Position numbers and translations under genes: made by a program
Notes under the pieces: model-generated
The model's input: the letters and a program-made list of their open reading frames with translations, nothing else
What the model was told of the DNA's origin: nothing
Databases searched by the model: none
In this document: positions 18,601-25,636 of the stretch, one piece after another
Layout: each line of letters starts with the position of its first letter
Position numbering within the stretch: position 1 is the stretch's first letter
Source: Schlesneria paludicola DSM 18645
GTDB lineage: Bacteria > Planctomycetota > Planctomycetia > Planctomycetales > Planctomycetaceae
Direction of reading: 5' to 3'
NCBI GenBank assembly: GCA_945862235.1
Contig: CAMAYU010000014.1
Span: 1 to 59,186, forward strand
DNA length: 59,186 bases

Positions 18601-20730
18601 CGCGAGCAAGACCTGCTGCGACAGAGCCGTCGCGAACGCGCTGGCCACTCCGTCGGGATGACGCTGTCGCAATTGCGCGACCAGCGTTTGCAGCGCGGTC
18701 GAATCACACTGGTGCAGCACGCGCGACCACAGCCGAGTGAGAGCCTGTCCAAACGGCAGCAGCTTTCCATCGAGCGGGATGTAGTGATGCTGACTCGTCA
18801 GATGCGGGTCGAGTTCCCGCGCAGGCAACTCCTGCTGACAGGCGGGACAGACGACGATGCGATGCTGTGCTTCGAGCGACTCGATGGCCCGGTCCAACAC
18901 CAGCGGCGGGACACCAAACGCGAACAGGCGTCGCGCCGCTCGAATCATGTCATCGACCGCGTCTCCTCCGAGTCGCTGAGCCAGATCGACAACCAGCGGC
19001 ACGTCGATGGAAGCCGCTGTTCGCAGCAGCGCACCGACGGCGTGAAGTCGCACGTCGTACTCAGCATCCGTCAGACCGCGCGTCTCGATCAACGTGCGGC
19101 AGACGGAATCGGCCGCCCCCAATTGCACCCGCTGCTCCAGCAACGCGATGGCCCAACCGCGCACGCGCGGCTCGATCGAATCGAGCAACTCGTTCGCGAC
19201 CGTCTCAGTCGAATCGAGTTCCGTGAGGAGCCACACCTGTTCGGAACATGCCGCGCGGTCGCTGGTCGTCGAGCCGCTCGTGAGTGACTCAGCGAAACAA
19301 CGCCGAAAGCGAGGCGTGTCGGCCAACAACGTGGCCGCCATGACCGGACGCGAAATGCCCGCCGCGTCTTGGTGAGACTCGACCGTCTGCACGCTGAAAC
19401 ACCAGTCGTACTCGGACGCAGCGGGAGGCAGCGGACTCGGTCCGCGACGAACTCCCGGCGGCACGGGCCAGGTGATCTCGACCGGCTTTGTGGTGGTCCC
19501 CTTCCAAACGGCGATCGCTTCGGGACTCAACGAGGTCGTCGATCCACGCGGCGCGAACTGCCTCAGGATTTGAAACTGCAATCCGTCAGGCAGGCCGCGC
19601 GTCGAGAAGGCGACGCGCGCGGTGCCGTTCGCGCGGCGCAACACGAGGCACGCGGGAACGGGTGGCGGCGGCGGGTGGCCCCACCATTTGCGTAATTCAA
19701 CAATGGATCGCGGTCGCTGCGCGGGGTTCGGGTCGAGGCACGTCCAAAGTCCATCGATCAAGCTGTCCGGCCACAGCGCGGCGAATCGTGATCCGGCCAC
19801 ATTCAACGCCTGCTGCACATCCGCCACAGATTGCTCGGGGAGCCGCAGCAACTCGTCTCGCAACCGTTCGCGCTGCGGTCCTTCAAACCGGGGCGAGCGC
19901 TGCTGCTGCTCGGTCGCCAATTTCGCGGGACTGTCTCCTGTGAGCAGCATCCACGCCGTGGCCGCCCAGCCAAACAGATCCGTCTCGCGCGACGGTGCCG
20001 CGTCAGGATCGAGCAGTTCGGGGGCAAGGAATCCCTGCGCATAACGCTCGGGCGGAAACAGGCCGCGCCAAGCAGCGGCCTCCGCCTCATCGACGACGTT
20101 CTCGGTCCCGAGGAAGTGGGCACGGTCGAGACGATCGACCCAAAAGACGACCGGCGAAAGGACGTTGAGCAAAAATCCCGCGCCGTGCATCGTGTCGAGA
20201 AACTGCAGCGTCTGCCCGACGACGCTCATGACTCGCGCGAGATCGCTCGGCACGGACTGCCGCCACCGCGCGAGGTTGTCGCCTTGAATGGTCTCAAACA
20301 CCAAGACCGGTTCCGACGACGCCATTTTCCCCGCGCGCGGGAACGCGAACTGGTCCTGCTCGTTGCGCAGTTCGATGTAGTCGAGCGGCTCGGCGATCAG
20401 GTTCGTGCAGCGCGAACCGAGCACGCGCTGAGCCTCAAACTTCGCGTGGTCGCGGCGGCGGCGAACGTACTCGCGATCATCGGTCGTCGGATACGACAGC
20501 GTCCGGATCAGGACATCGAGACACTCGTCATCGCCCGCCTCCGAAAGCAGTCCCTTGGTGAATTCAAAGTTTCGGAAGACCTTCTTGCCGCGATACAGAC
20601 ACGACCACGCGGTCTCGTGCAGCACCTGCGTGACGCGGTACAGCGAGCGATTGCGTTGGATGATGTCAGGCTCATTCGCCGGGATGTCGGCGAAGTCGTG
20701 AGGCAGTCGCGCCCCGACCGGCAGCTTCAT
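15613..20730 (-). CDS. giant pseudokinase / zinc-finger-repeat membrane protein
   Basis: 1705 residues from the ATG at 20730. Order: kinase-like domain about 30-375, recognisable by fold text (VLHETAWSCLYRGKKV, VLVFETIQGDNLARW, FLAPELL, DLFGWAATAWMLLTGDSP, PAQRPRSIVELRKWWG) but without an HRD loop or DFG; a beta-rich region about 380-470; helical repeats about 480-620; three C2H2-like modules starting near 627, 837 and 1102 (CPxC-x(6)-R-x-L-x(2)-H-x(4)-H); a lone CPQC near 1203; two or three membrane helices about 1262-1317 (GAVVAVALLFLVPAALCVWWAW); an unassigned C-terminal region about 1320-1670; and a last CPHC near 1679. I do not recognise the whole protein in any family. Its upstream neighbour is a divergent kinase. 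Repeat-derived hairpins lie inside at about 17600-17682. Confidence 0.8.
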   Translation of the reverse strand: MKLPVGARLPHDFADIPANEPDIIQRNRSLYRVTQVLHETAWSCLYRGKKVFRNFEFTKGLLSEAGDDECLDVLIRTLSYPTTDDREYVRRRRDHAKFEAQRVLGSRCTNLIAEPLDYIELRNEQDQFAFPRAGKMASSEPVLVFETIQGDNLARWRQSVPSDLARVMSVVGQTLQFLDTMHGAGFLLNVLSPVVFWVDRLDRAHFLGTENVVDEAEAAAWRGLFPPERYAQGFLAPELLDPDAAPSRETDLFGWAATAWMLLTGDSPAKLATEQQQRSPRFEGPQRERLRDELLRLPEQSVADVQQALNVAGSRFAALWPDSLIDGLWTCLDPNPAQRPRSIVELRKWWGHPPPPPVPACLVLRRANGTARVAFSTRGLPDGLQFQILRQFAPRGSTTSLSPEAIAVWKGTTTKPVEITWPVPPGVRRGPSPLPPAASEYDWCFSVQTVESHQDAAGISRPVMAATLLADTPRFRRCFAESLTSGSTTSDRAACSEQVWLLTELDSTETVANELLDSIEPRVRGWAIALLEQRVQLGAADSVCRTLIETRGLTDAEYDVRLHAVGALLRTAASIDVPLVVDLAQRLGGDAVDDMIRAARRLFAFGVPPLVLDRAIESLEAQHRIVVCPACQQELPARELDPHLTSQHHYIPLDGKLLPFGQALTRLWSRVLHQCDSTALQTLVAQLRQRHPDGVASAFATALSQQVLLALPLHLAQQSELQRQQWIERLAEGLRSEPTAKSAGWQLLAHDDSRVRRLGRETVLPDVALRLSDEFCNETVLRKAVEQLVPVEADLENLNLVAVSERIEVCRRLLALGANRLACEQALREIELERLVDCPECGTTFPKRDLAKHRRTTHRIYEWEGTRYEFDPFVEVLVSRTVSLDADPFAARNLAELFVEQFGEQAHARLFVRLRDALSQFGDCADGLAVAEQLGAAVGGVPQARLMKSFLKDPSECGRVVALSMFCHLDELPAVEVTRAVAAQLGRVELPFGLCQEVAVVLLRRSQADLVGSTRQPTERRDYGSPDAPSVGPSDVPSPAIMRGVTRSQTPPDVCRSALLELASRAGDRLQGIDLLRGLEQWTGPSTILDEVCGELESKIRLRCPRCEVRLSPRELAEHVQSEHGLVLEGRAVRQPWSVALESLDAYATDPRQEWLDYAEAMAVLASPESGRRRLLREALQRGVAPAHYRQEMLDSTKGTSNSLCPQCWGAVPASESSPSDVRIDGRGNIASKEITLQRIGLHGLWGSVAITPWNGTPPGWSLSRWGAVVAVALLFLVPAALCVWWAWNGFVTAQALALGSLSGGVVAIVAVLLCYWPRTVEPVDVAWEQVVPAMLDEPLLKLGSDHSSFFASLAHASCGRGSAALRWRVVDRTITAVTPLARQGLLPLRHLTELLRLQFDDAGRLTFRKHARGEVVRDWIGQALRGTLPLKSLDESLRNGASLVSLRPDEMLASVWHLIAEARSLGLTPADVIVICKTSSTFATLLKTATVPVSALAHGFAILDLEQSEQIPGGLLTTRKLLVDGRYKRTQDRPTLLARTVPLLPDAVRRSRVMLFDEETVRLKFEAFEFRGNDFTYLPDISVKENRKFVQMGWTHPRQDGGPDMRFAVTPPIGHYVTTGFSFCVGSWVWDHKSDPTPLAEDLRQFAVFYFQQLKPRAEELSRQPTTARLASILVEPAPHCPHCQAPLRLKKGSLAERLAEPVM
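17600..17682. repeat. hairpins inside the giant gene
   Basis: Two adjacent palindromes inside the reading frame: CCCCTCGC / GCGAGGGG at about 17599-17622, and CCGACGGAGCG at 17640-17650 with its complement at 17672-17682. They encode a Ser/Pro/Asp-rich insert (ERRDYGSPDAPSVGPSD) between helical segments, at about residues 1010-1043. Confidence 0.65.
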
Positions 20731-20777
20731 GTTGACGACCAAGCCTTTCGCAGCGAGGGGCAATCGAGACGATCAGA

Positions 20778-20836
20778 GGTCAGGTGGTTCAAAGTTCATT
20801 TTTCGCCGCGAAAAATGAACTTTGAACCACCTGACC
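20778..20836. repeat. perfect 28-bp-arm palindrome
   Basis: GGTCAGGTGGTTCAAAGTTC begins a 28-bp arm (20778-20805). Its exact complement is 20809-20836, with a 3-nt centre. It lies in the 128-nt gap between the two co-directional genes, just after the upstream stop. It could be a transcription attenuator, an mRNA-processing hairpin, or a mobile palindrome. Confidence 0.9.
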
Positions 20837-20858
20837 CCGGCTTCCAGTACGAGCCGAC

Positions 20859-21941
20859 CTACTGACTTCGCAAGACCGCGATCTCGTCGCACAAGGCTCG
20901 GCCGTGGGCGGGGCGATCGACGGCTCGTTCGGCCAGACAGCGTCGCACAAAGTTGTACGTCATCGGGCGGACTTTCGCTTCGAGTGTCAGCCAATCCCAG
21001 TTGCGAAACGGAACGGACTGCGGCCCGCCGGTCATCGCGTTCGGACCAAGCAACGTGCGCGGTTCGACACCGGTCAACATGTGGAACAGTGTGCTGCCGA
21101 CCGTATAGGCGTCCGTGGCGGGAGTCATTCGATCGCTGGTCTGACACTCGGGCGGGCAGTATCCGGGCGTGAAGGCTCCCTTGCTGCCGACCATGTTGCC
21201 AAACATCAGGCGACAGCCACCCAGATCGAGCAACGACACGGCCTCGTGATCGCCCAGCAGCACGTTGTCGGGCTTGAGGTCTTGGTAGACGAGCTGCCAT
21301 TCGCGGCCGTCGCGCATTACGGGGACATGCAACTCCGCCAAGACATGACAAACCTGCGTGAGGATGTTCAGGGCGAGTGGCTCTTTCATCCCGCGTCCGA
21401 TTGCCTCGGTCACCGGCCGTCCCTCCATCCGCTCCATGATGAGATACGGCTCGGACGAGAGGAGCGCTTCATCTTGAAACTGCCACGCGCCCGCATCCCC
21501 TTCGATCGACTCGCTCAGGCGCGGGTTCCAATCGAAGACGTAGTCGTTCGGGTTGGGGATGCTGTTGCAGCCTCGGTTCTTGAGCAACACCATGATCCGT
21601 CGTTCGGTCTGAAGCTGCTTGCGATGATCGGTCAGCTTCCGGCGGAACCCGTCTTCATCGCGACACCGGGCGTACTCGACCAGCCCGTCGTACCGCAGCG
21701 TCGTCTTGATGAGGACTTCGGCCCCGGTGATGAGATCGCGTCCTTCGAGCAGCAGGCCGCACCCGCCCGAAGCAAAGAACTGACGGACCTCGTATCGCTC
21801 GGCCAACCGCTTGGCGATCGTGAACGGCAGCCCGGCGTTGTCCCCGCGCGGAACGGTGGCGCGGATGAAGTCACGCCCGCGAAAGGGGAACTCGGTCCAA
21901 GCGGGAGCGGTGGCGACGGCAGGTGTTCGAGTGGAAGCCAT
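20859..21941 (-). CDS. divergent protein kinase-like protein
   Basis: A 360-residue kinase-fold protein from the ATG at 21941 (MASTRTPAV). Visible motifs: a glycine-rich loop FASGGCGLLLEGRD near 60, candidate ATP lysine in VLIKTTLRYDG, YLIMERMEG hinge, VYQDLKPDNVLL as catalytic loop (His-Arg replaced by Tyr-Gln, Asp and Lys kept), LLDLGGCRLM where DFG is normal, and PGYCPPECQ in place of APE. The main catalytic residues remain, so weak or specialised activity is possible. No membrane segment is seen. It lies directly upstream of the giant pseudokinase gene, so the two are probably co-transcribed. Confidence 0.8.
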   Translation of the reverse strand: MASTRTPAVATAPAWTEFPFRGRDFIRATVPRGDNAGLPFTIAKRLAERYEVRQFFASGGCGLLLEGRDLITGAEVLIKTTLRYDGLVEYARCRDEDGFRRKLTDHRKQLQTERRIMVLLKNRGCNSIPNPNDYVFDWNPRLSESIEGDAGAWQFQDEALLSSEPYLIMERMEGRPVTEAIGRGMKEPLALNILTQVCHVLAELHVPVMRDGREWQLVYQDLKPDNVLLGDHEAVSLLDLGGCRLMFGNMVGSKGAFTPGYCPPECQTSDRMTPATDAYTVGSTLFHMLTGVEPRTLLGPNAMTGGPQSVPFRNWDWLTLEAKVRPMTYNFVRRCLAERAVDRPAHGRALCDEIAVLRSQ

Positions 21942-22005
21942 GCAAGGGGATCTCGTGTCGGCGGAACGTGATGGTGCCAACGGATAAACTCTATACCGCA
22001 CGCGG

Positions 22006-22261
22006 CACAAAATGAGAGGTTTCCGAGCGGGGCGGCGTCAGCCCAATGGCACTCACTTTGAGCGGCACGGCGCTAGCCGCCGGTAAACGGAGTTGTGTTT
22101 CCAAGCAAAGAACCGGCGGCTAGCGCCCTGCCGCTCAAAGCGAGTGAATGACAAAGTGAGTGCCATTGGGCGTCAGCCCCCGGTTCCTCTCAAGCGGGCT
22201 GACGCCCAAGAACCGGGGGGCTGACGCCGCCCCGCTCAGATGTCTCATCACTGACCGCACG
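22006..22261. repeat. family B copy 2 containing nested element C
   Basis: The outer B halves (GAGCGGGGCGGCGTCAGCCC and CTGACGCCGCCCCGCTC) are split by element C at 22042-22170, whose 19-bp ends CCCAATGGCACTCACTTTG are perfect inverted repeats. C has an internal palindrome, GCGGCACGGCGCTAGCCGCCGG against CCGGCGGCTAGCGCCCTGCCGC. The same arrangement recurs at 48391-48590. Confidence 0.9.
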
Positions 22262-22380
22262 AGGTGTATCCCCCACGCCGCCAGATTGGAGTCGTTTTCC
22301 AGCCTCATTTCTGTTTGTACGGTCTCGCGCCTAGAATCGATTCGCGACGTGATTTGGAACACGAACGGAACGGGAACGGA

Positions 22381-24831
22381 GTGCCGAGAGCCGTGATTTT
22401 TGAAGACGATTGGGACGAGCCGTCCGTGGACGCGGCTTCGATGAAGGATGATCTCACGCCGTCTCAGCGCGCGGCGGTCGAACACTTTCGTGGACCGTTG
22501 TTGGTGCTGGCGGGACCGGGCTCGGGGAAGACGCGAGTCATCACGCGGCGGATCGCGCGGTTGATCGAACGCGGCGTGAGACCGTGGGAGATTCTCGCGA
22601 TCACCTTCACCAACAAGGCGGCGCGGGCGATGAGCGATCGCGTGCAAGCGCTGTTGCCGGGCAAACGCATCTGGGTCAGTACGTTCCACAGTTTTTGTGC
22701 GCGCATGCTGCGCGATCATGGTCGTTCGGTCGGATTGCAGCCGAACTTTTCGATCTACGACACCAGCGATCAGCAGCAGATCATCAAGCAGGTGCTGAGC
22801 GATCAGAACCTCGACGCGGCCCACTTTCCCGCCAACAAGATCGGGGCGCGGATCAGTCACGCGAAGAACGAACTGCTCACGCCCGAGCTGTACGTCGCGC
22901 GGTATGGCGAGGGGATCGGCACGCATCTCGAAGCGGTCGTCGCGAAGGTTTATCCGGCCTATCAAAAGCGGTTGCTGGCAGCGAACGCGGTCGATTTCGA
23001 CGACCTGCTCGGTCACGTCGCGCGGTTGCTGGCAGAGAACGAAGAACTGCGTTCGGAACTCGACCAGCGGTTCCGCTTCATCTTGGTCGATGAGTATCAG
23101 GACACGAACAAGGCGCAATACCAGATCGTCGCGGCGCTGTCGCAGATCGAGCCGAACCTGTGCGCGACGGGCGATCCCGATCAGTCGATCTACGGCTGGC
23201 GCGGGGCGCGGATCGAGAACATCCTGCGGTTCGAGCAAGAGTTCCCCGACGTGACAATGATTCGTCTCGAAGAGAACTTTCGCAGCACGCCCGAGATTTT
23301 GCAGACGGCCGATGCTCTGATCTCGCACAACGTGCAACGCAAGCCGAAGCGACTCAAGACGGACAACGCCAGCGGTGAGCAGGTCGAGTTGCGGCTGCAT
23401 CGCGACGGGCAGGACGAAGCGAACGGGATCGCCAACGAAATCGCGGCACTCGTCGAAGCGGGCGAGCGGCAATGGAAGGACTTCGCGATTTTTTATCGCG
23501 TCAACGCCCTCTCGCGGTCGTTGGAGACAGCTCTCGCGCGGCAAAAGATTTCGTATCAGATCGCCGGGGGCGTGGCGTTTTATGAGCGGGCTGAGATCAA
23601 AGATTTGCTCGGCTATCTGCGGCTGATCGAGAACCCGCAGGATCGCGTCGCCTTCATGAGAGTCGTCAACACGCCCACGCGCGGGATCGGCAAGAGTTCG
23701 CTCGACAAGCTCGTTCGCTGGGCGGACGGCACGGGAACAGTGCTGCTCGACGCGGCGCGGCAACCGGGTGCGGTCCCCGATCTCCCCAAGAAAGCGGCGG
23801 TTCAGTTGCGTGCCTTCGCAGGGTTGATTGATGAACTGGCACAGAGCAGCGCTGGTCTCGTCGAAGCATTGCTGAAACTCGTGTTGCGACGCACCGGATA
23901 TTTGCGGCAGTTCGAGTCGTCTCCGGATGAAGACGACATGCAGCGGCTCGGCAACATTGATGAACTGGTCAGTGCGGCGCGGCAGTACGACGAGCAAGAG
24001 GCCAAGACTGAACAGGGGGGTTCGCTGGGCGGCTTCTTGGAAACGGCGAGTCTCGCGCAGGACATCGACTCGCTCGATGAATCGACCGGCGCCGTGATGC
24101 TGATGACGCTGCACGCGGCCAAGGGATTGGAGTTCCCCGTGGTCTACGTGATTGGTGTCGAGCAGAACTTGATCCCACACGAACGGTCGCTGCGCGAAAA
24201 CGACATTCGGCAGCTTGAAGAAGAGCGGCGGCTGCTGTTCGTGGGAATCACACGCGCCGAGGAAAAGCTCGTCCTGACTCACACACAACGACGTGAGATT
24301 CACGGTCGAAGCCTCAGCACCATCCCGAGCGATTTCCTGCAAGAGCTGAACCTCAAGCACCGCGACTGCACCGGCGCGGAAGACTTCAGTTTTGGAGACT
24401 TCGCGGCGCACGACTTCGCCGACGATCACTGCGGGGATGACTCAGGAGACGCACACGACGACCACGGTGAAATCGATAATAACGCAAGCGATCCGGACGA
24501 GGCGGATCATGAGAAAGCCGCTCGCGTCGCGTCGAAGTACGCCGCGTTGAGGCAAGTCGGAAAGAGTCTCAACCGCCCGCGTGTGCTGCCGAGCAACCTG
24601 CATCTCACGACCGGTGCCGCGTTGGAGTCGGGAACGCGCCAGCAGGTCGAACTGTCGTTGGGTTTCGCCGTCGGAATGCAGGTCCGTCATCCACGCTACG
24701 GTTTGGGAACGGTCATCGAAACGAGCGGCCTCGCCAAGAACCGGATGGTTGTCGTGGAGTTCGCGACCGATGCGCGACGCGAAAGTTTTGTTGCCGCCAA
24801 ATGCCCGCTTCAGCCGATAGGGCTGAGGTGA
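22381..24831 (+). CDS. UvrD/PcrA-type DNA helicase
   Basis: 816 residues if started at the GTG at 22381, which has GGAACGGA upstream; an ATG at 22441 (MKDDLTPSQ) is an alternative. Superfamily 1A motifs are complete: GPGSGKTR Walker A near 44, ILVDEYQDTNKAQ (motif II), QSIYGWRGAR (III), LEENFRSTPEIL (IV), TLHAAKGLEFPVVYV (V), and EERRLLFVGITRAEEKL (VI). The C-terminus has the PcrA/UvrD tudor-like tail VGMQVRHPRYGLGTVIETSG after an acidic linker rich in Asp/His. It is a 3'-5' helicase for repair and replication-fork clearing. A 764-codon open frame on the opposite strand is a GC-driven shadow. Confidence 0.93.
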   Translation: MPRAVIFEDDWDEPSVDAASMKDDLTPSQRAAVEHFRGPLLVLAGPGSGKTRVITRRIARLIERGVRPWEILAITFTNKAARAMSDRVQALLPGKRIWVSTFHSFCARMLRDHGRSVGLQPNFSIYDTSDQQQIIKQVLSDQNLDAAHFPANKIGARISHAKNELLTPELYVARYGEGIGTHLEAVVAKVYPAYQKRLLAANAVDFDDLLGHVARLLAENEELRSELDQRFRFILVDEYQDTNKAQYQIVAALSQIEPNLCATGDPDQSIYGWRGARIENILRFEQEFPDVTMIRLEENFRSTPEILQTADALISHNVQRKPKRLKTDNASGEQVELRLHRDGQDEANGIANEIAALVEAGERQWKDFAIFYRVNALSRSLETALARQKISYQIAGGVAFYERAEIKDLLGYLRLIENPQDRVAFMRVVNTPTRGIGKSSLDKLVRWADGTGTVLLDAARQPGAVPDLPKKAAVQLRAFAGLIDELAQSSAGLVEALLKLVLRRTGYLRQFESSPDEDDMQRLGNIDELVSAARQYDEQEAKTEQGGSLGGFLETASLAQDIDSLDESTGAVMLMTLHAAKGLEFPVVYVIGVEQNLIPHERSLRENDIRQLEEERRLLFVGITRAEEKLVLTHTQRREIHGRSLSTIPSDFLQELNLKHRDCTGAEDFSFGDFAAHDFADDHCGDDSGDAHDDHGEIDNNASDPDEADHEKAARVASKYAALRQVGKSLNRPRVLPSNLHLTTGAALESGTRQQVELSLGFAVGMQVRHPRYGLGTVIETSGLAKNRMVVVEFATDARRESFVAAKCPLQPIGLR

Positions 24832-24832
24832 G

Positions 24833-24920
24833 GCAACACCAAGCGTGAGCGAGGAAGTGCGTCGAGCGACATGCGACATGCGACATGCGTCCTCGCACAG
24901 GCTTCGGTTTGGTGTGGAAT
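24833..24920. repeat. degenerate family D element
   Basis: CAACACCAAGCGTGAGCGAGG pairs imperfectly with CCTCGCACAGGCTTCGGTTTGGTGT. Between them is a tandem GCGACATGCGACATGCGACATG. It fills the gap between uvrD and the convergent EF-hand gene. Confidence 0.65.
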
Positions 24921-24937
24921 GCCCCTGCTCGACCGCG

Positions 24938-25333
24938 CTACTTCTGCTTGCCGCCCCGTTCTTCGCGAGCCTTCTTCGCCGCTTCGCGTTCGGCTTCGTT
25001 CAGCTTGCCGTCGCTGTCCTTGTCGAAGCGTTTGAGAATCTCGTCCTTCTTTTTTCCGTCGCCGCCCGGTTTGCCATCACCACCAAGTTGTCCGGGGCGA
25101 CCGCCGCGTTCTCCCATGGCCTTTTTAGCGGCGGCGCGTTCTGTTTCGTTGAGCTTGCCGTCTCCATCCTTGTCGAATCGCTTCAGCACTTCGGCGGGAA
25201 TTTGCGAGCCGTTTCCTTTGCCTTGTGGACGTGCTCCCTTGGCCTTGCCTTGGCCGGGAGCCGCATCGACCACCGCGCTGAACAGCATCGTCAAAGTCAG
25301 AGCAACCAACACAAAACCGGTGGATCGAACCAT
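24938..25333 (-). CDS. exported EF-hand protein
   Basis: 131 residues. The ATG at 25333 is preceded by GAGAGGAAG. It has a Sec signal peptide (MVRSTGFVLVALTLTMLFSAVVDA), a Gly/Lys-rich linker, and two EF-hand calcium loops, DKDGDGKLNETE and DKDSDGKLNEAE, each preceded by ILKRF/VLKRF and followed by RAAAKKA or REAAKKA. All loop oxygen positions are filled. This pattern is widespread among planctomycete exported proteins. Function unknown; calcium binding is likely. Confidence 0.85.
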   Translation of the reverse strand: MVRSTGFVLVALTLTMLFSAVVDAAPGQGKAKGARPQGKGNGSQIPAEVLKRFDKDGDGKLNETERAAAKKAMGERGGRPGQLGGDGKPGGDGKKKDEILKRFDKDSDGKLNEAEREAAKKAREERGGKQK

Positions 25334-25505
25334 GATGAACTTCCTCTCACGCGAACAAGTGTTGAGCCTCACCCGCGAGGCCACCCGGCGTCAGAGATGC
25401 GCCGCGTGGAAAGCAAACACGGCTCTAACGCGAAAGTTTCGCTGACGGGAGAAACGGGTTCGAGTGGGAGGCCAATCGCACCACTTAGACCTCGCGCGGT
25501 CCCTG

Positions 25506-25620
25506 ATGAGACCTCTGAACGGGGCGGCGTAAGCCCCCTGTTTTTTAAAACGGGCTTACGCCCAAGAGTTAGGGGGCTTACGCCACCCCGCTCAGAAACG
25601 TCTCACTCACCGCCGCGCGA
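25506..25620. repeat. palindromic repeat, family B copy 3
   Basis: GAACGGGGCGGCGTAAGCCCCC pairs with GGGGGCTTACGCCACCCCGCTC, with inner CCTGTTTTTTAAAACGGGC text. Outer ends are GATGAGACCTC and AACGTCTCAC. It sits between the EF-hand gene and the hybrid kinase gene's 3' end. Confidence 0.85.
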
Positions 25621-25636
25621 GGGGGGAGGCGAACCA

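Noticed and set aside
18157..19287. 376-codon plus-strand frame within the giant minus-strand gene
   Set aside because: The giant gene has motifs throughout this stretch. The opposite frame is Arg/Gln-rich shadow.
22135..24429. 764-codon open frame on the minus strand opposite uvrD
   Set aside because: The plus-strand helicase has all SF1A motifs. The opposite frame is a GC-bias shadow without recognisable domains.
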